This document shows positions 9,696 through 18,248 of a stretch of DNA of 64,000 bases, in pieces. The stretch covers positions 102,408-166,407 of the forward strand of contig JAFECG010000020.1 in NCBI GenBank assembly GCA_018242215.1, given 5' to 3'. This DNA comes from Pseudomonadota bacterium (GTDB taxonomy: Bacteria; Pseudomonadota; Alphaproteobacteria; Rhizobiales; Hyphomicrobiaceae). Positions within the stretch are counted from its first letter, which is position 1. Each line of letters begins with the position of its first letter. The notes under the pieces are model-generated. The model did not search any database and was not told the DNA's origin. It was given only the letters and a program-made list of their open reading frames with translations. Both the position numbers and the translations under genes were made by a program.

Positions 9696-9827
9696 GGTTG
9701 GACGGCCCAAGGACCGATTGGGGGGTGGGGCACCAGGCCTCACCTTTTAATCTGCCGAGGAGAGGCCATCCCCGCGACTGATGGCGTTTGCGGCTGACCC
9801 ACGAATGGGCTATCAGTCTCGCCCGAA

Positions 9828-9904
9828 GCACCCGTAGCTCAGCTGGATAGAGTGTCGCCCTCCGAAGGCGAAGGTCGCAGGTTCGAATCCTGCCGGGTGC
9901 GCCA
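9828..9904 (+). tRNA. tRNA-Arg (anticodon CCG)
   Basis: A complete 77-nt cloverleaf can be drawn. The acceptor stem is GCACCCG (9828-9834) with CGGGTGC (9894-9900). The anticodon stem is TCGCC with GGCGA, enclosing loop CTCCGAA with anticodon CCG at 9862-9864. The T-arm is GCAGGTTCGAATCCTGC. The CCA end is encoded (9902-9904). It reads the Arg codon CGG. No integrase or att-like duplication of the 3' end is visible nearby. Confidence 0.97.
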
Positions 9905-10116
9905 TCCGAAAAGCTCGATAATTCGGCCGCTGAAGTGTCCGGACCAGACGAAGATGAGGATTCTTCGTCCGTATACCAAACCTGCGGCCGCAGTTCGCAT
10001 CCGCGTCGGCAAACTGGCGTAGTGAGGACCCGACATGGTACAGGCGCGTGTCAGGCACACCAGCCGGGATGCTGCCTCGGACCTAGCGTTCTTCATACGA
10101 GACGAGAGAATCTGCG

Positions 10117-11109
10117 ATGACGGGCAAGAATTGGGATAGAGTTCCGATCGACGCGCAGAGCATCGACGCGCCTCTGTCGCGAGCTGCCATTTTTCTTGTT
10201 GTGACGGTCGCTAACGAGCAGGCCGCGCTTGCGAAAGTCTGCTCAGCACTCGATGGGCTTGATGATCTCGTCAAGACCGTGGGCTTCCGCGATCTCGCGG
10301 CCCGCCTCTCGTGCATCGTCGGAATCGGCCGCGATCTTTGGGATCGGCTCCACTTCGAGAAGCGGCCCAAAGAGCTCAAGATCTTCGAACCGATCACGGG
10401 TCCGGTCCATACGGCGCCGTCTACACCGGGCGATCTTCTCTTCCATATCCGCGCCGAGCGTCCTGATTTCTGCTTCGAGTTCGAGCGCCTCCTGCTCGAT
10501 AGTCTTGGCGACAGCGTCGCGGTGGTCGACGAGGTTTCCGGCTTTCGCTATTTCGATGCGCGAGATCTTCTCGGCTTTGTCGACGGCACGGCGAATCCGA
10601 CCGGCCTCGATTTGCCCGCTTCGGCGCTCGTTGGCGATGAAGATGGCGATTTCGCAGGCGGCAGCTACGTCGTCATCCAGAAATATCTGCATGACCTTGG
10701 CGCGTGGACGAAGGTGCCAACGCCTCTCCAGGAGGAGATTATCGGTCGTACGAAGATCGACAATATCGAAATCGACGATGACGATGCGCCTCGTAAATCG
10801 CACAAGTCACTCGCGACAATCGTCGATGCCAGTGGCCATGAGTATGACATCTTACGAGACAACATGCCCTTTGGCCGGCCGGGACAACGGGAGTTTGGCA
10901 CCTATTTCATAGGTTATTCCCGGTATCTTTGGGTCATCGAGAAGATGCTGCAACGCATGTTCATCGGCGATAGGCCCGGTGCTTATGACCGGCTGCTGGA
11001 TTTCTCGAGGCCGCTGACGGGTACGACTTTCTTCGCTCCAGCTCGCCCGGCGTTGGAATCCCTCGTCCAAACGGCGCAACAGAAGTTTGCGACTTCATCC
11101 GGCAGCTAA
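10117..11109 (+). CDS. DyP-type peroxidase
   Basis: A 330-residue heme peroxidase of the dye-decolorizing family, probably class B (YfeX-like), acting in the cytoplasm or as encapsulin cargo in other species. The diagnostic GXXDG motif is present as GFVDGTANP with the distal Asp at about residue 153. The His in KSHKSLATI (about residue 228) is the likely proximal heme ligand, and NMPFGRPGQREFGTYFIGYS carries the conserved Arg of the distal pocket. There is no signal peptide and no encapsulin gene beside it. Physiological substrates of this family are mostly unknown. Confidence 0.9.
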   Translation: MTGKNWDRVPIDAQSIDAPLSRAAIFLVVTVANEQAALAKVCSALDGLDDLVKTVGFRDLAARLSCIVGIGRDLWDRLHFEKRPKELKIFEPITGPVHTAPSTPGDLLFHIRAERPDFCFEFERLLLDSLGDSVAVVDEVSGFRYFDARDLLGFVDGTANPTGLDLPASALVGDEDGDFAGGSYVVIQKYLHDLGAWTKVPTPLQEEIIGRTKIDNIEIDDDDAPRKSHKSLATIVDASGHEYDILRDNMPFGRPGQREFGTYFIGYSRYLWVIEKMLQRMFIGDRPGAYDRLLDFSRPLTGTTFFAPARPALESLVQTAQQKFATSSGS

Positions 11110-11161
11110 AAGGCAACGATACCGCATCATGAGAATAGTGGAGCGTATCGGCTTAGCCGCT

Positions 11162-11350
11162 TTACGTTGCTCGTCGCCGCTTTTTAGGCGCGGGCTCGGC
11201 AGCTTCCCGCAACAAGCGCTCCGCTCGGAGACGTTCCGTCTTTGCGCGAATAGCAATACGTTCGGCCTCGTAATCCTTCATTGCTTGTGAGGCTTCCTGG
11301 GCTCGGCGCGCCTTAACGGCCGCCGGCGTAGACAAATTCTTCGGCATCAT
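11162..11350 (-). CDS. Small basic hypothetical protein
   Basis: A highly charged protein of about 62 residues (MMPKNLSTPAAVKARRAQEA at the start, KKRRRAT at the end) that looks like one long helix rich in Arg, Ala and Glu. I recall very similar short proteins in many Rhizobiales genomes, but they have no known function. GGAGG lies about 12 bases upstream of a double ATG (11350/11347), and either could be used; the in-frame start at 11386 overlaps the terminator region. The basic C-terminus would be compatible with nucleic-acid binding, which is only inference. Confidence 0.6.
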   Translation of the reverse strand: MMPKNLSTPAAVKARRAQEASQAMKDYEAERIAIRAKTERLRAERLLREAAEPAPKKRRRAT

Positions 11351-11388
11351 CGCCAAGGCTCGCCTCCTTCCAAAACTTCTTTGCAATG

Positions 11389-11420
11389 AAAAACCCGCGT
11401 CTGTTTGGACAGTCGCGGGT
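11389..11420 (-). terminator. Intrinsic terminator of the second cold-shock gene
   Basis: On the minus strand an ACCCGCG-A-CTGT / ACAG-A-CGCGGGT stem (11 pairs with one A/A mismatch, 4-base loop) is followed by a run of five T. It lies 58 bases after the cold-shock stop codon and just ahead of the small basic gene. Confidence 0.85.
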
Positions 11421-11477
11421 CTCTTCGATCAGCTCATCGCCGATATAGTATAGTCGAGCTTAACCGCTTTTTTGCGA

Positions 11478-11687
11478 TCAAGCAGCGCGCAGGTTGTCGG
11501 CAGAAGACTTGCCGCTGCGACGATCTGCAACGATGTCGAAAGACACCTTCTGGCCTTCGTTCAGGCCCGGCAAACCGGCGCGCTCTACCGCGCTGATGTG
11601 AACGAAAACATCGTTTCCGCCCTCATCCGGCTGAATGAAGCCAAAACCCTTTTGGCTGTTGAACCATTTCACGGTTCCTGTCTGCAT
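11478..11687 (-). CDS. CspA-family cold shock protein (second copy)
   Basis: A 69-residue single cold-shock domain with RNP1 as KGFGFIQ and RNP2 as VFVHI, about two-thirds identical to the protein at 349-555. It diverges in the C-terminal third ([19 protein letters not shown]). A separate terminator follows it, so it is a monocistronic unit. The long intergenic stretch upstream (11688-11877) may contain the regulated mRNA leader typical of cold-shock genes, although I could not recognise a defined element in it. Confidence 0.95.
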   Translation of the reverse strand: MQTGTVKWFNSQKGFGFIQPDEGGNDVFVHISAVERAGLPGLNEGQKVSFDIVADRRSGKSSADNLRAA

Positions 11688-11877
11688 AGAGATAGTTCCT
11701 CGATTAGATTAGATGTGCGCGTCTGGGCCCAAAAATTGAGACCAATTCACTCGAGTTTTTTGGAAGGTCGTCGGTCAGGCGCGCACTTCGCGGCGAGGCC
11801 AAGTCGTTTCAGCGAAGCTCGATCCCAACTAGAATAGGGCCAAACGCTCTTTATTACAACCCCGGACTCAAACAGCG

Positions 11878-12243
11878 TCAAGCCTGCCCGGAAGCTGCCT
11901 TTTCCTTTGAGAACTGGCGTACCGCGTCGACCGCGTGTGCCGCGTACATGACGGAAGGCCCCGCCCCCATGTAGATCGCCATGCCCAGGGCCTCGCAGAT
12001 CTCGGCATCCGTTGCGCCTTGTGCGACGGCCGCTTTTGCGTGAAAGGCAATGCAATCGTCACATCTTACCGCGACGCCGATGGCGAGCGCGATCAGTTCT
12101 TTCGTCTTCGTATCGAGAGCATTTGCCTTCAGCGCACCTTGCGCGATGCTTGCGAAGCCCTTCATCACCTCAGGGGCGCCCCCACGCAATTCTCTGAGGG
12201 AAGCCGTGACGCTTTTCGTGATCTCTATCCAGTCACTAGTCAT
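11878..12243 (-). CDS. Carboxymuconolactone decarboxylase / AhpD-like protein
   Basis: A 121-residue all-helical protein of the CMD/AhpD fold. The redox motif CDDC followed by IAFH (about residues 61-68) is the AhpD-type CxxC-xxx-H signature, which favours a disulfide-reductase or alkylhydroperoxidase role over ring decarboxylation. GAGPSVMYAAHA near the end is typical of the family. A FixK/FNR-like 14-mer lies about 70 bases upstream of the start (12306-12319). No AhpC partner is adjacent, so the true electron partner is unknown. Confidence 0.85.
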   Translation of the reverse strand: MTSDWIEITKSVTASLRELRGGAPEVMKGFASIAQGALKANALDTKTKELIALAIGVAVRCDDCIAFHAKAAVAQGATDAEICEALGMAIYMGAGPSVMYAAHAVDAVRQFSKEKAASGQA

Positions 12244-12305
12244 TCCAACTCGCGCCTCATGCTTAACGTTTTCTTCCGATCAAGCAGAGGCCCGGACCTC
12301 AAAAC

Positions 12306-12319
12306 ATGATGTGAATCAA
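12306..12319. promoter_or_regulatory. FixK/FNR-like site upstream of the AhpD-like gene
   Basis: ATGAT-GTGA-ATCAA on the plus strand, TTGATTCACATCAT on the minus strand. This matches the TTGAT-N4-ATCAA consensus at 9 of 10 defined positions. Its centre is about 70 bases before the ATG at 12243, which fits activation from a site near -41. Confidence 0.5.
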
Positions 12320-12515
12320 AGCTGCCTCGCCATCAGAGCAATCGCGCTCATGAAAATTTGAAGATCCGTGTTGCAGAGCTTCCCTTCCTCACGCCCGTCG
12401 AAGACATACTTCAGTGTCGCATGGTCTTGAAGCGGGCTTGCGAAGCACGTCGACGGGCGCAGCCAACCTTCCGGATCGGCCCATGTGAAGTTCTTCCTCA
12501 AAAGGAGACCCGGAT

Positions 12516-12923
12516 ATGACTCGTCGGAAAATCAGCCACGGTATCGCTGCAGCGTCGTTCATCCTCTTCGGCTTGCCGATCTCCGCTTATGCCGTCGTCG
12601 AAAATTCTGAATCGGCTATGTCGCAGACGCCGCCTTCGGTCATCGTCTTCAATCAGAAGGCAAAAGGCGATCAAATCAAGGTCACCTATGCTTACATGCC
12701 ATCGGCGGGACATCTCGTCATTTACGGGTCAGAAGGCGGCAAGCCCGGCACCAACGTCGTCGGAAGCGTAAAGCTCGAAGCCGGCGATCACCGTGACATT
12801 GCGGTCAAGCTCGACAAAACTCTTCCAACCGGTACGTCGCTCTGGGCCTCGCTCACGAATTCGGACAAGCAGCCATTCTGGAAACGCCATCTTCCGCTCC
12901 AGAACGAATTCCTTATCGAATAA
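12516..12923 (+). CDS. Secreted protein of unknown function
   Basis: A 135-residue protein with a convincing signal peptide (basic MTRRK, hydrophobic ISHGIAAASFILFGLPISAYA) and a beta-rich mature domain of about 110 residues (SVIVFNQKAKGDQIKVTYAY, GHLVIYGSEGG). AAGGAGA lies 8 bases before ATG 12516. The mature part resembles small extracellular immunoglobulin-like domains found in exported proteins, but I cannot name the family. It is a single gene between two minus-strand regulators of unrelated systems. Confidence 0.65.
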   Translation: MTRRKISHGIAAASFILFGLPISAYAVVENSESAMSQTPPSVIVFNQKAKGDQIKVTYAYMPSAGHLVIYGSEGGKPGTNVVGSVKLEAGDHRDIAVKLDKTLPTGTSLWASLTNSDKQPFWKRHLPLQNEFLIE

Positions 12924-13015
12924 TTCCACGGCGATCTGCCACGCCTAGAATTTGATCCGCCGGAGCGAAAGCTCCGGCGCCGGTCGCTTGCCGCGACCGT
13001 TGCCGCGCGGTGCAG

Positions 13016-13810
13016 CTAGGCTGCTCGAACCACTTCGGTACCTGCATCTTTCAGAGCGGTGGCGATGTCGTCCGGCGGGGCGGCTTCCGTTACGATCCTG
13101 CCCACGGCGTCGAGAGATGCGACCTTGATCAGGCCGCCCCGCCCGAACTTCGAGGCATCAGCAAGGACTGTCACGGAACGCGCTTGCGTAATCATCGCGC
13201 GCGCGACATCGGCTTCCCGAACGTCGAAGTCAAAAACGCCAGCAGTCTCTATCGATCCGACAGCCAGAACGGCATGGATGGCGTGAAACTGACCAATCTG
13301 CTCAACGGCAAGGGGGCCGAGGTTTTCGGTGCCGTCGGCGCGATACTCTCCACCGATAAGAAATGTCGAACTCGATGATCCGCGGGCCGCGAACGCAGCG
13401 ATCGCCGCGGAGTTCGTGATGACCGTTAAGCCATTTGCGGTTGCCAGTTCCTCCGCAAACCAGAGCGTCGTCGTGCCGGTATCGACGAACAAGGTGTCTC
13501 CGGGCTGAAAAAACTGGATGGCGCAGCGGGCGATTGCCCGTTTTGCTTCGGCATTTTCGGAAATACGGCCCTGAAAAGGGCCTTCAACATCGGGTTCGGG
13601 GAGCCGTGTTTCCGCGACTGTCGCGCCTCCATGGATTTTCCGGAGGCGCCCCCGCTGGGCTAGCTCCGACAGATCGCGCCGGATCGTTTCCCTCGACGTT
13701 CCAAGGAGTTCTGCGAGAGCGTCAACCGTCACGCGCTCGCGCTCCCGGACGACCTGCTCAATTCGTTCGCGTCTTATATTTGGGCGCATCATTCCTGCCC
13801 GTTCGGTCAT
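13016..13810 (-). CDS. DeoR/GlpR-family transcriptional regulator
   Basis: About 264 residues. The N-terminal winged helix (RRERIEQVVRERERVTVDAL then SRETIRRDLSELAQRG) and the segment LRKIHGGA are typical of the DeoR/GlpR group. The C-terminal DeoR sensor domain has VDTGTTTLWFAEEL and ITNSAAIA, which usually bind a phosphorylated sugar or polyol. It is transcribed away from the permease-oxidase-kinase operon, so it probably represses it until a phosphorylated intermediate appears. The start is uncertain: ATG 13810, 13792 and 13789 are all possible, and the helix-turn-helix is intact with any of them. Confidence 0.88.
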   Translation of the reverse strand: MTERAGMMRPNIRRERIEQVVRERERVTVDALAELLGTSRETIRRDLSELAQRGRLRKIHGGATVAETRLPEPDVEGPFQGRISENAEAKRAIARCAIQFFQPGDTLFVDTGTTTLWFAEELATANGLTVITNSAAIAAFAARGSSSSTFLIGGEYRADGTENLGPLAVEQIGQFHAIHAVLAVGSIETAGVFDFDVREADVARAMITQARSVTVLADASKFGRGGLIKVASLDAVGRIVTEAAPPDDIATALKDAGTEVVRAA

Positions 13811-13919
13811 TCCAATTGACTGTTCGGATATTCTATCGGAGCATGCAAACAATTATCATGCCCGTTTGGGCAAATTCTTGGTCAGTTTCCTTGCGATACG
13901 CAACTGGGGGTTGAGCACC

Positions 13920-15500
13920 ATGCACGACGAAGACACCAAGGTTCTGCATTCCATGGGCTACGCGCAAGAACTTGCGCGTCGCATGGGTGCGTTCTCCAAT
14001 TTCGCGATTTCATTTTCAATCATTTGCATCCTTGCGGGTGGCATAACATCGTTCCCGCTTGCGATGGCGACTGGCGGCGCCTTTCAGGCCACGATCGGTT
14101 GGATCGTCGGCGGATTGTTCGCGATGCTCGTGGCTGCATGTCTCGGCCAGATCGCTTCGGCCTATCCGACGGCCGGCGCACTCTATCACTGGTCGTCAAT
14201 CCTTGGGGGTCGCGGCTGGGGCTGGGCCACGGCGTGGATAAATCTTCTCGGGCTCATATTCGTTGTCGCTTCCGTCGACGTCGGCGTCTGGCAATTGTTT
14301 CGCGACCTCGTCGTCGCCGGGGTGTTTCATGTCGACGTTACGTCGTGGACTGCCTTGTCGACCGATCCGCTACCGGCCGGCATGACGCTCGATCAGGTCA
14401 ACGCGAACAACGACCACGCCTATTACGTGCAGGTAGCGGCGGTTAGCCTGATCGTGATCATGCAGGCGCTCGTCAATCACTTCGGCATTCGGCTGACGAC
14501 GCTGCTGACCGACTTTTCGGGCTATCTGATCCTCGTCGTCGCCGTGGTGCTGACCGTCATGTTCTTTGTCTGGGGCGCCGGAAACTATTCCCACGCCTTC
14601 ACATTCTCGAACAATACCGGAGATGCCGGTGGCGGCTATGTGCCTGCCGCTCGCACGGCGGTGGTCGCGTTTTTGGTCGGCTTGCTCTACCCGCTCTATA
14701 CGATCACCGGCTTCGATGCTTCGGCGCACACCTCCGAAGAAACCAACGATGCGCGGCGTACTGTGCCTCGCGGCATGATCCATTCGGTGTTCTGGTCGTT
14801 GGTGTTCGGCTTCGTGATGGCAGTTTCGTTCGTCGTTGCGAGCCCTGATCTCGCAACGACCGCGAAGGATGGCGCAGCCGCCTGGTTCAACTTGTTCAAC
14901 AACCTGCCAGCACCTACCGCTCTGAAAGATGTGATCGCAATCTGCATCGTGCTCGCGAACTTCATCTGCGCATTGGCGGGTCTCACCTCGACGTCCCGCA
15001 TGGTCTATGCGTTCGCCCGTGACGGCGGCCTGCCCGGTTCTAGCCTGTGGCGGCAAGTCAGCCCGCAATGGCGGACGCCGGTACCGGCAATCTGGCTCGC
15101 AGCGGTCCTTTCGGTCGCGGCAACGCTCTATTCACCGGCGTTTGCGGCACTCGCCGCAGGGTGCGCGTTGTTCCTCTATGTTTCCTACGCGATGCCGATC
15201 GCGGCCGGGCTTTTTTCCGAAGGGAAATCTTGGACGCAGTTCGGGCCTTTCCGCCTTGGCGCATTTTCCAAGCCGATGGCGGTGCTTGTCCTGGCCGGAA
15301 CGTTCGTCCTGATGTATGCGGGCATCCAGCCTCCGTTCGACATTCTGATCAACTATGCGATCGGCCTGATCGTGCTGTTGATCGTGCTGTGGTTCGGTCT
15401 CGAATCCCGCCGCTTCAAAGGTCCCCCGATCGGCGCCGAAATCGCAAAGCGGCAAGCTGAAATCGCGGCTGCCGAGCGGGCAGTCGGCGAAAGCTCGTAA
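13920..15500 (+). CDS. APC-superfamily amino acid / amine permease
   Basis: A 526-residue inner-membrane transporter with about 12 helices. The first helix region (RRMGAFSNFAISFSIICILAGG) and the loop GFDASAHTSEETNDARRTVPRG are hallmarks of the eukaryote-like amino acid/GABA permease branch of the APC superfamily. GGGGG lies upstream of ATG 13920; the in-frame start at 13866 adds residues unlike the family. It is the first gene of the block regulated by the divergent DeoR protein. A permease of this class is unusual in front of a glycerol-type operon, where a GlpF facilitator or ABC system is expected, so the real substrate may be an amine- or amino-alcohol-like molecule. Confidence 0.88.
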   Translation: MHDEDTKVLHSMGYAQELARRMGAFSNFAISFSIICILAGGITSFPLAMATGGAFQATIGWIVGGLFAMLVAACLGQIASAYPTAGALYHWSSILGGRGWGWATAWINLLGLIFVVASVDVGVWQLFRDLVVAGVFHVDVTSWTALSTDPLPAGMTLDQVNANNDHAYYVQVAAVSLIVIMQALVNHFGIRLTTLLTDFSGYLILVVAVVLTVMFFVWGAGNYSHAFTFSNNTGDAGGGYVPAARTAVVAFLVGLLYPLYTITGFDASAHTSEETNDARRTVPRGMIHSVFWSLVFGFVMAVSFVVASPDLATTAKDGAAAWFNLFNNLPAPTALKDVIAICIVLANFICALAGLTSTSRMVYAFARDGGLPGSSLWRQVSPQWRTPVPAIWLAAVLSVAATLYSPAFAALAAGCALFLYVSYAMPIAAGLFSEGKSWTQFGPFRLGAFSKPMAVLVLAGTFVLMYAGIQPPFDILINYAIGLIVLLIVLWFGLESRRFKGPPIGAEIAKRQAEIAAAERAVGESS

Positions 15501-15594
15501 TCGAGAAAGAATGGCGGCCGCGAGCATTCCATGTTCACGGCCGTTTCATTTCCGTTTCGACGAGGCCAGTGCCGAATGGCAAAGGACAGGAACG

Positions 15595-16974
15595 ATGTCT
15601 ATGGCAGACGTCGCCATCGTTGGAGCCGGCGCCGTGGGCTCAGCCATGGCGAGGCGCTTCACGCTCGAAGGCGCGAGAGTCATTCTTCTGGAGCGTGGCG
15701 CTGATCTCCTCCCGGGCGCCAGTAAGGGCAACAGCGCGATCCTGCACACAGGTTTCGATGCGCCGCCCGGCAGCGTAGAACTCAGTTGCATGCAGGCTGG
15801 CTATGCAGAGTATCTGGCCGTCCGCGAAAGCTTCAATCTGCCTCTGCTCGAGACCGGCGCAATGGTGGTTGCGTGGTCGGAGACAGAGCGTATGGCGCTC
15901 GACCAGATCGAAGCGCAAGCGCGAACAAACGGCATCGGGAATGTTCGTCGCTTGTCGGCCGCGGAAATCCGTGCCCGCGAGCCAGAACTCTCGACGTGCG
16001 CGCTCGAAGCTTTGCTGGTGCCGGGAGAACATGTCATCGATCCCTGGTCGCCGTTCCTTGCTTACTTGCTGCAGGCCAAAGCCCATGGCGCCGAGATTTC
16101 GTTCAGAACGGAAGTCGTCGCGGGACACTTCGACGGCCAAGCATGGACGCTTAAAACATCGCGCGGTGAACTGCGGGCGCGAACGGTCATCAACTGCGCC
16201 GGGCTCTACGGAGACCGCCTAGATGCGAGGCTTCTCGGCGCGGCATCGTTCGAGATCCGCCCGCGCAAAGGCCAGTTCGTTGTTTTCGACAAGGCAGCAG
16301 CCAAACTTCTCAAGACGATCATCCTCCCGGTTCCCTCCGAGCGCACGAAGGGAGTCGTGCTGACGCGGACGGCTTTTGGAAATCTGCTTGTCGGGCCGAC
16401 AGCCGAGGAACAGGAGGATCGCGAACGCGCGACGGTCGAAGAAGAAACGCTGCGGATGCTGATCGCCAAGGCCGGGGAGATGGTGCCGGCGCTGGCGCAC
16501 ATGGATGTTACCGCTGTCTATGCAGGGCTTCGTCCCGCGACCGAAGAAAAGCCTTATCGAATCTCCGTGCACCCCGATCGAAACTGGATCACTGTCGGCG
16601 GCATCCGCTCGACGGGCCTCACGGCGTCTCTCGGCATCGCGCGTCACGTCTATAAGCTCTATGAAGAGCTGGGCAATCGGCACACGGCAATTGCTGCTCC
16701 GGTCACACCGCACGTGCCAAACCTCGCTGAGTACCTTCCCCGCGATTGGCAGGCACCGGGCTACGGCGAGATCGTATGTCATTGCGAAATGGTAACACGG
16801 CGAGAGATCGAGCAAGCTTTATCAGGGCCCATACCTGCGGGAGATTTCGGCGGCCTCAGGCGGCGGACACGATGCGGCATGGGCCGGTGTCAAGGCTTCT
16901 ATTGCAACGCGCAGATCGCGGCGCTGACAGCAGGACGCTTCGCGTCGCCGCTTGCGGTGGGAGACGCAGCGTGA
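15595..16974 (+). CDS. FAD-dependent glycerol-3-phosphate-dehydrogenase-like oxidoreductase with BFD-type iron-sulfur domain
   Basis: A 459-residue protein of the DAO/GlpA fold. It has the Rossmann motif VAIVGAGAVGSAMA (residues about 5-18), the FAD-contacting KGNSAILHTGFDAP, and VYAGLRPATEEKPYRI-type C-terminal strands. The last 60 residues form a BFD-like [2Fe-2S] domain with four cysteines: CHC, then C-x4-C (RCGMGRC) and FYC. In this architecture electrons go from substrate through FAD to the iron-sulfur centre and the partner flavoprotein encoded next. ATG 15595 follows AGGACAGGAACG. It overlaps the next gene by one base. The substrate is probably a phosphorylated polyol, but this is not proven by sequence. 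Confidence 0.88.
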   Translation: MSMADVAIVGAGAVGSAMARRFTLEGARVILLERGADLLPGASKGNSAILHTGFDAPPGSVELSCMQAGYAEYLAVRESFNLPLLETGAMVVAWSETERMALDQIEAQARTNGIGNVRRLSAAEIRAREPELSTCALEALLVPGEHVIDPWSPFLAYLLQAKAHGAEISFRTEVVAGHFDGQAWTLKTSRGELRARTVINCAGLYGDRLDARLLGAASFEIRPRKGQFVVFDKAAAKLLKTIILPVPSERTKGVVLTRTAFGNLLVGPTAEEQEDRERATVEEETLRMLIAKAGEMVPALAHMDVTAVYAGLRPATEEKPYRISVHPDRNWITVGGIRSTGLTASLGIARHVYKLYEELGNRHTAIAAPVTPHVPNLAEYLPRDWQAPGYGEIVCHCEMVTRREIEQALSGPIPAGDFGGLRRRTRCGMGRCQGFYCNAQIAALTAGRFASPLAVGDAA

Positions 16975-18248
16975 TGTCGGCGCCCTTCGACGTTCGGAGC
17001 GCTGACGTGCTCGTCGTTGGTGCCGGCCCGGCGGGACTTTCAGCGGCGACACGATTGCGCAATATTGGAGTCGCGAGCGTTATTGTGGTCGAGCGCGAAT
17101 TGCAGGCCGGCGGCATTCCCCGGCATTGCGGACATCCACCATTCGGCATCAGGGAATTCGGTCGGGTGCTGACGGGGCCTGCTTATGCACGGCGTCTCAT
17201 CGATCGGGCGGTGAACAGCGGTGTCGAGCTGATGCTCGGGTGTGCCGTCGTCGCGATCGACTATGCCGAGGATATCATCGTCACGTGCGCCAGCAGCCGC
17301 GGGCCGCTTACCATCATTGCGAAGCGTGTGATCCTCGCGACTGGCGCCCGCGAGAAGCCGCGGTCGGCTCGACTCGTGTCGGGAGACAGGCCGATCGGCG
17401 TTCTCAATACCGGCGCGCTTCAGGAGTATGTCTATCTTCAGCATCTCGCGCCATTTCGTCGACCTTTGATCGTCGGAACAGAGTTAGTGGCTCTTTCGAG
17501 CTTGCTGACGTGCCGAAAAATCGGCGCGCATCCCGTCGCCATGATCGAGAGCCGTGATCGGCCTACCGTCAGGCGGCTATCGATGGCGCTTCCGCGTCTG
17601 CTCGGCGTGCCCGTCCGATACAAAACCCATCTCGCTGCAATCGTGGGAAAGTCGCGCATCGAAGCGGTTACGCTGCTGTCAGCTGACGGAACGCTTGAAG
17701 ACGTTGCCTGCGACGGCGTGCTTTTTACGGGAGGGTTTCAGCCGGAGGCGGCACTTGCGCGGTCGGCGGGCCTCCAAATCGACGAGGGCACCGGCGGCCC
17801 AACGATCGATCAGTTTGCGCGCACGAGTGAGCCACGCATCTTTGCCGCTGGAAATATCCTTCATCCGGTCGAAACAGCCGGATGGTCATGGCGTGAGGGA
17901 CGCCGCATCGGCGAATTCGTTTCGCGCGATCTAGACGGGCAGCTGCCCCCTCCTAGAGGCGCAATCCAGTTGAGACCTGGGACAGGGATCCGCTATGTCG
18001 TCCCCCAGCGCCTCGTTCCAGGAGGAGGCGGATTCGATCACCTGCAATTGCGCGCCAAGGCATCGGTGTCAGGCGCACTCATCGCGGATTCCGGCGGCAA
18101 GCAGATTGGGAAGCAGCCGTTGAAGTCAGCGCCGGAGCGGCGAATCCTGGTGCCGCTCGCGGGATTTGCCGAAGCAAAAGAAGATATCACGTTTGGCTTG
18201 AACGAACCGGATTTCGAAACAATTCGGAGCGACGCGGAATGCGTGTAG
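16974..18248 (+). CDS. NAD(P)/FAD-dependent oxidoreductase, partner of the BFD-type dehydrogenase
   Basis: A 424-residue pyridine-nucleotide-disulfide-reductase-fold flavoprotein. Motifs are the FAD-binding VLVVGAGPAGLSAA (about residues 12-25), a second dinucleotide fold near RRPLIVGTELVALSS, ILATGAREKPR, and the C-terminal FAD segment PRIFAAGN. GGIPRHCGHPPFG is a signature of the oxidoreductase that accompanies GlpA-BFD proteins in three-gene glycerol-3-phosphate modules. The ATG at 16974 shares its A with the previous TGA, implying translational coupling, and the 3' end overlaps the kinase start by 10 bases. The last 110 residues are less conserved. Confidence 0.85.
   Translation: MSAPFDVRSADVLVVGAGPAGLSAATRLRNIGVASVIVVERELQAGGIPRHCGHPPFGIREFGRVLTGPAYARRLIDRAVNSGVELMLGCAVVAIDYAEDIIVTCASSRGPLTIIAKRVILATGAREKPRSARLVSGDRPIGVLNTGALQEYVYLQHLAPFRRPLIVGTELVALSSLLTCRKIGAHPVAMIESRDRPTVRRLSMALPRLLGVPVRYKTHLAAIVGKSRIEAVTLLSADGTLEDVACDGVLFTGGFQPEAALARSAGLQIDEGTGGPTIDQFARTSEPRIFAAGNILHPVETAGWSWREGRRIGEFVSRDLDGQLPPPRGAIQLRPGTGIRYVVPQRLVPGGGGFDHLQLRAKASVSGALIADSGGKQIGKQPLKSAPERRILVPLAGFAEAKEDITFGLNEPDFETIRSDAECV

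Noticed and set aside
9828-9904. tRNA-Arg as an integration site of a mobile element
   Set aside because: No integrase, direct repeat of the tRNA 3' end or compositional break was found downstream.
12316-12501. 61-residue minus-strand ORF from a TTG, between the AhpD-like gene and the secreted-protein gene
   Set aside because: The composition is plausible, but there is no ribosome binding site, it ends inside the FixK-like promoter region, and no family is recognised.
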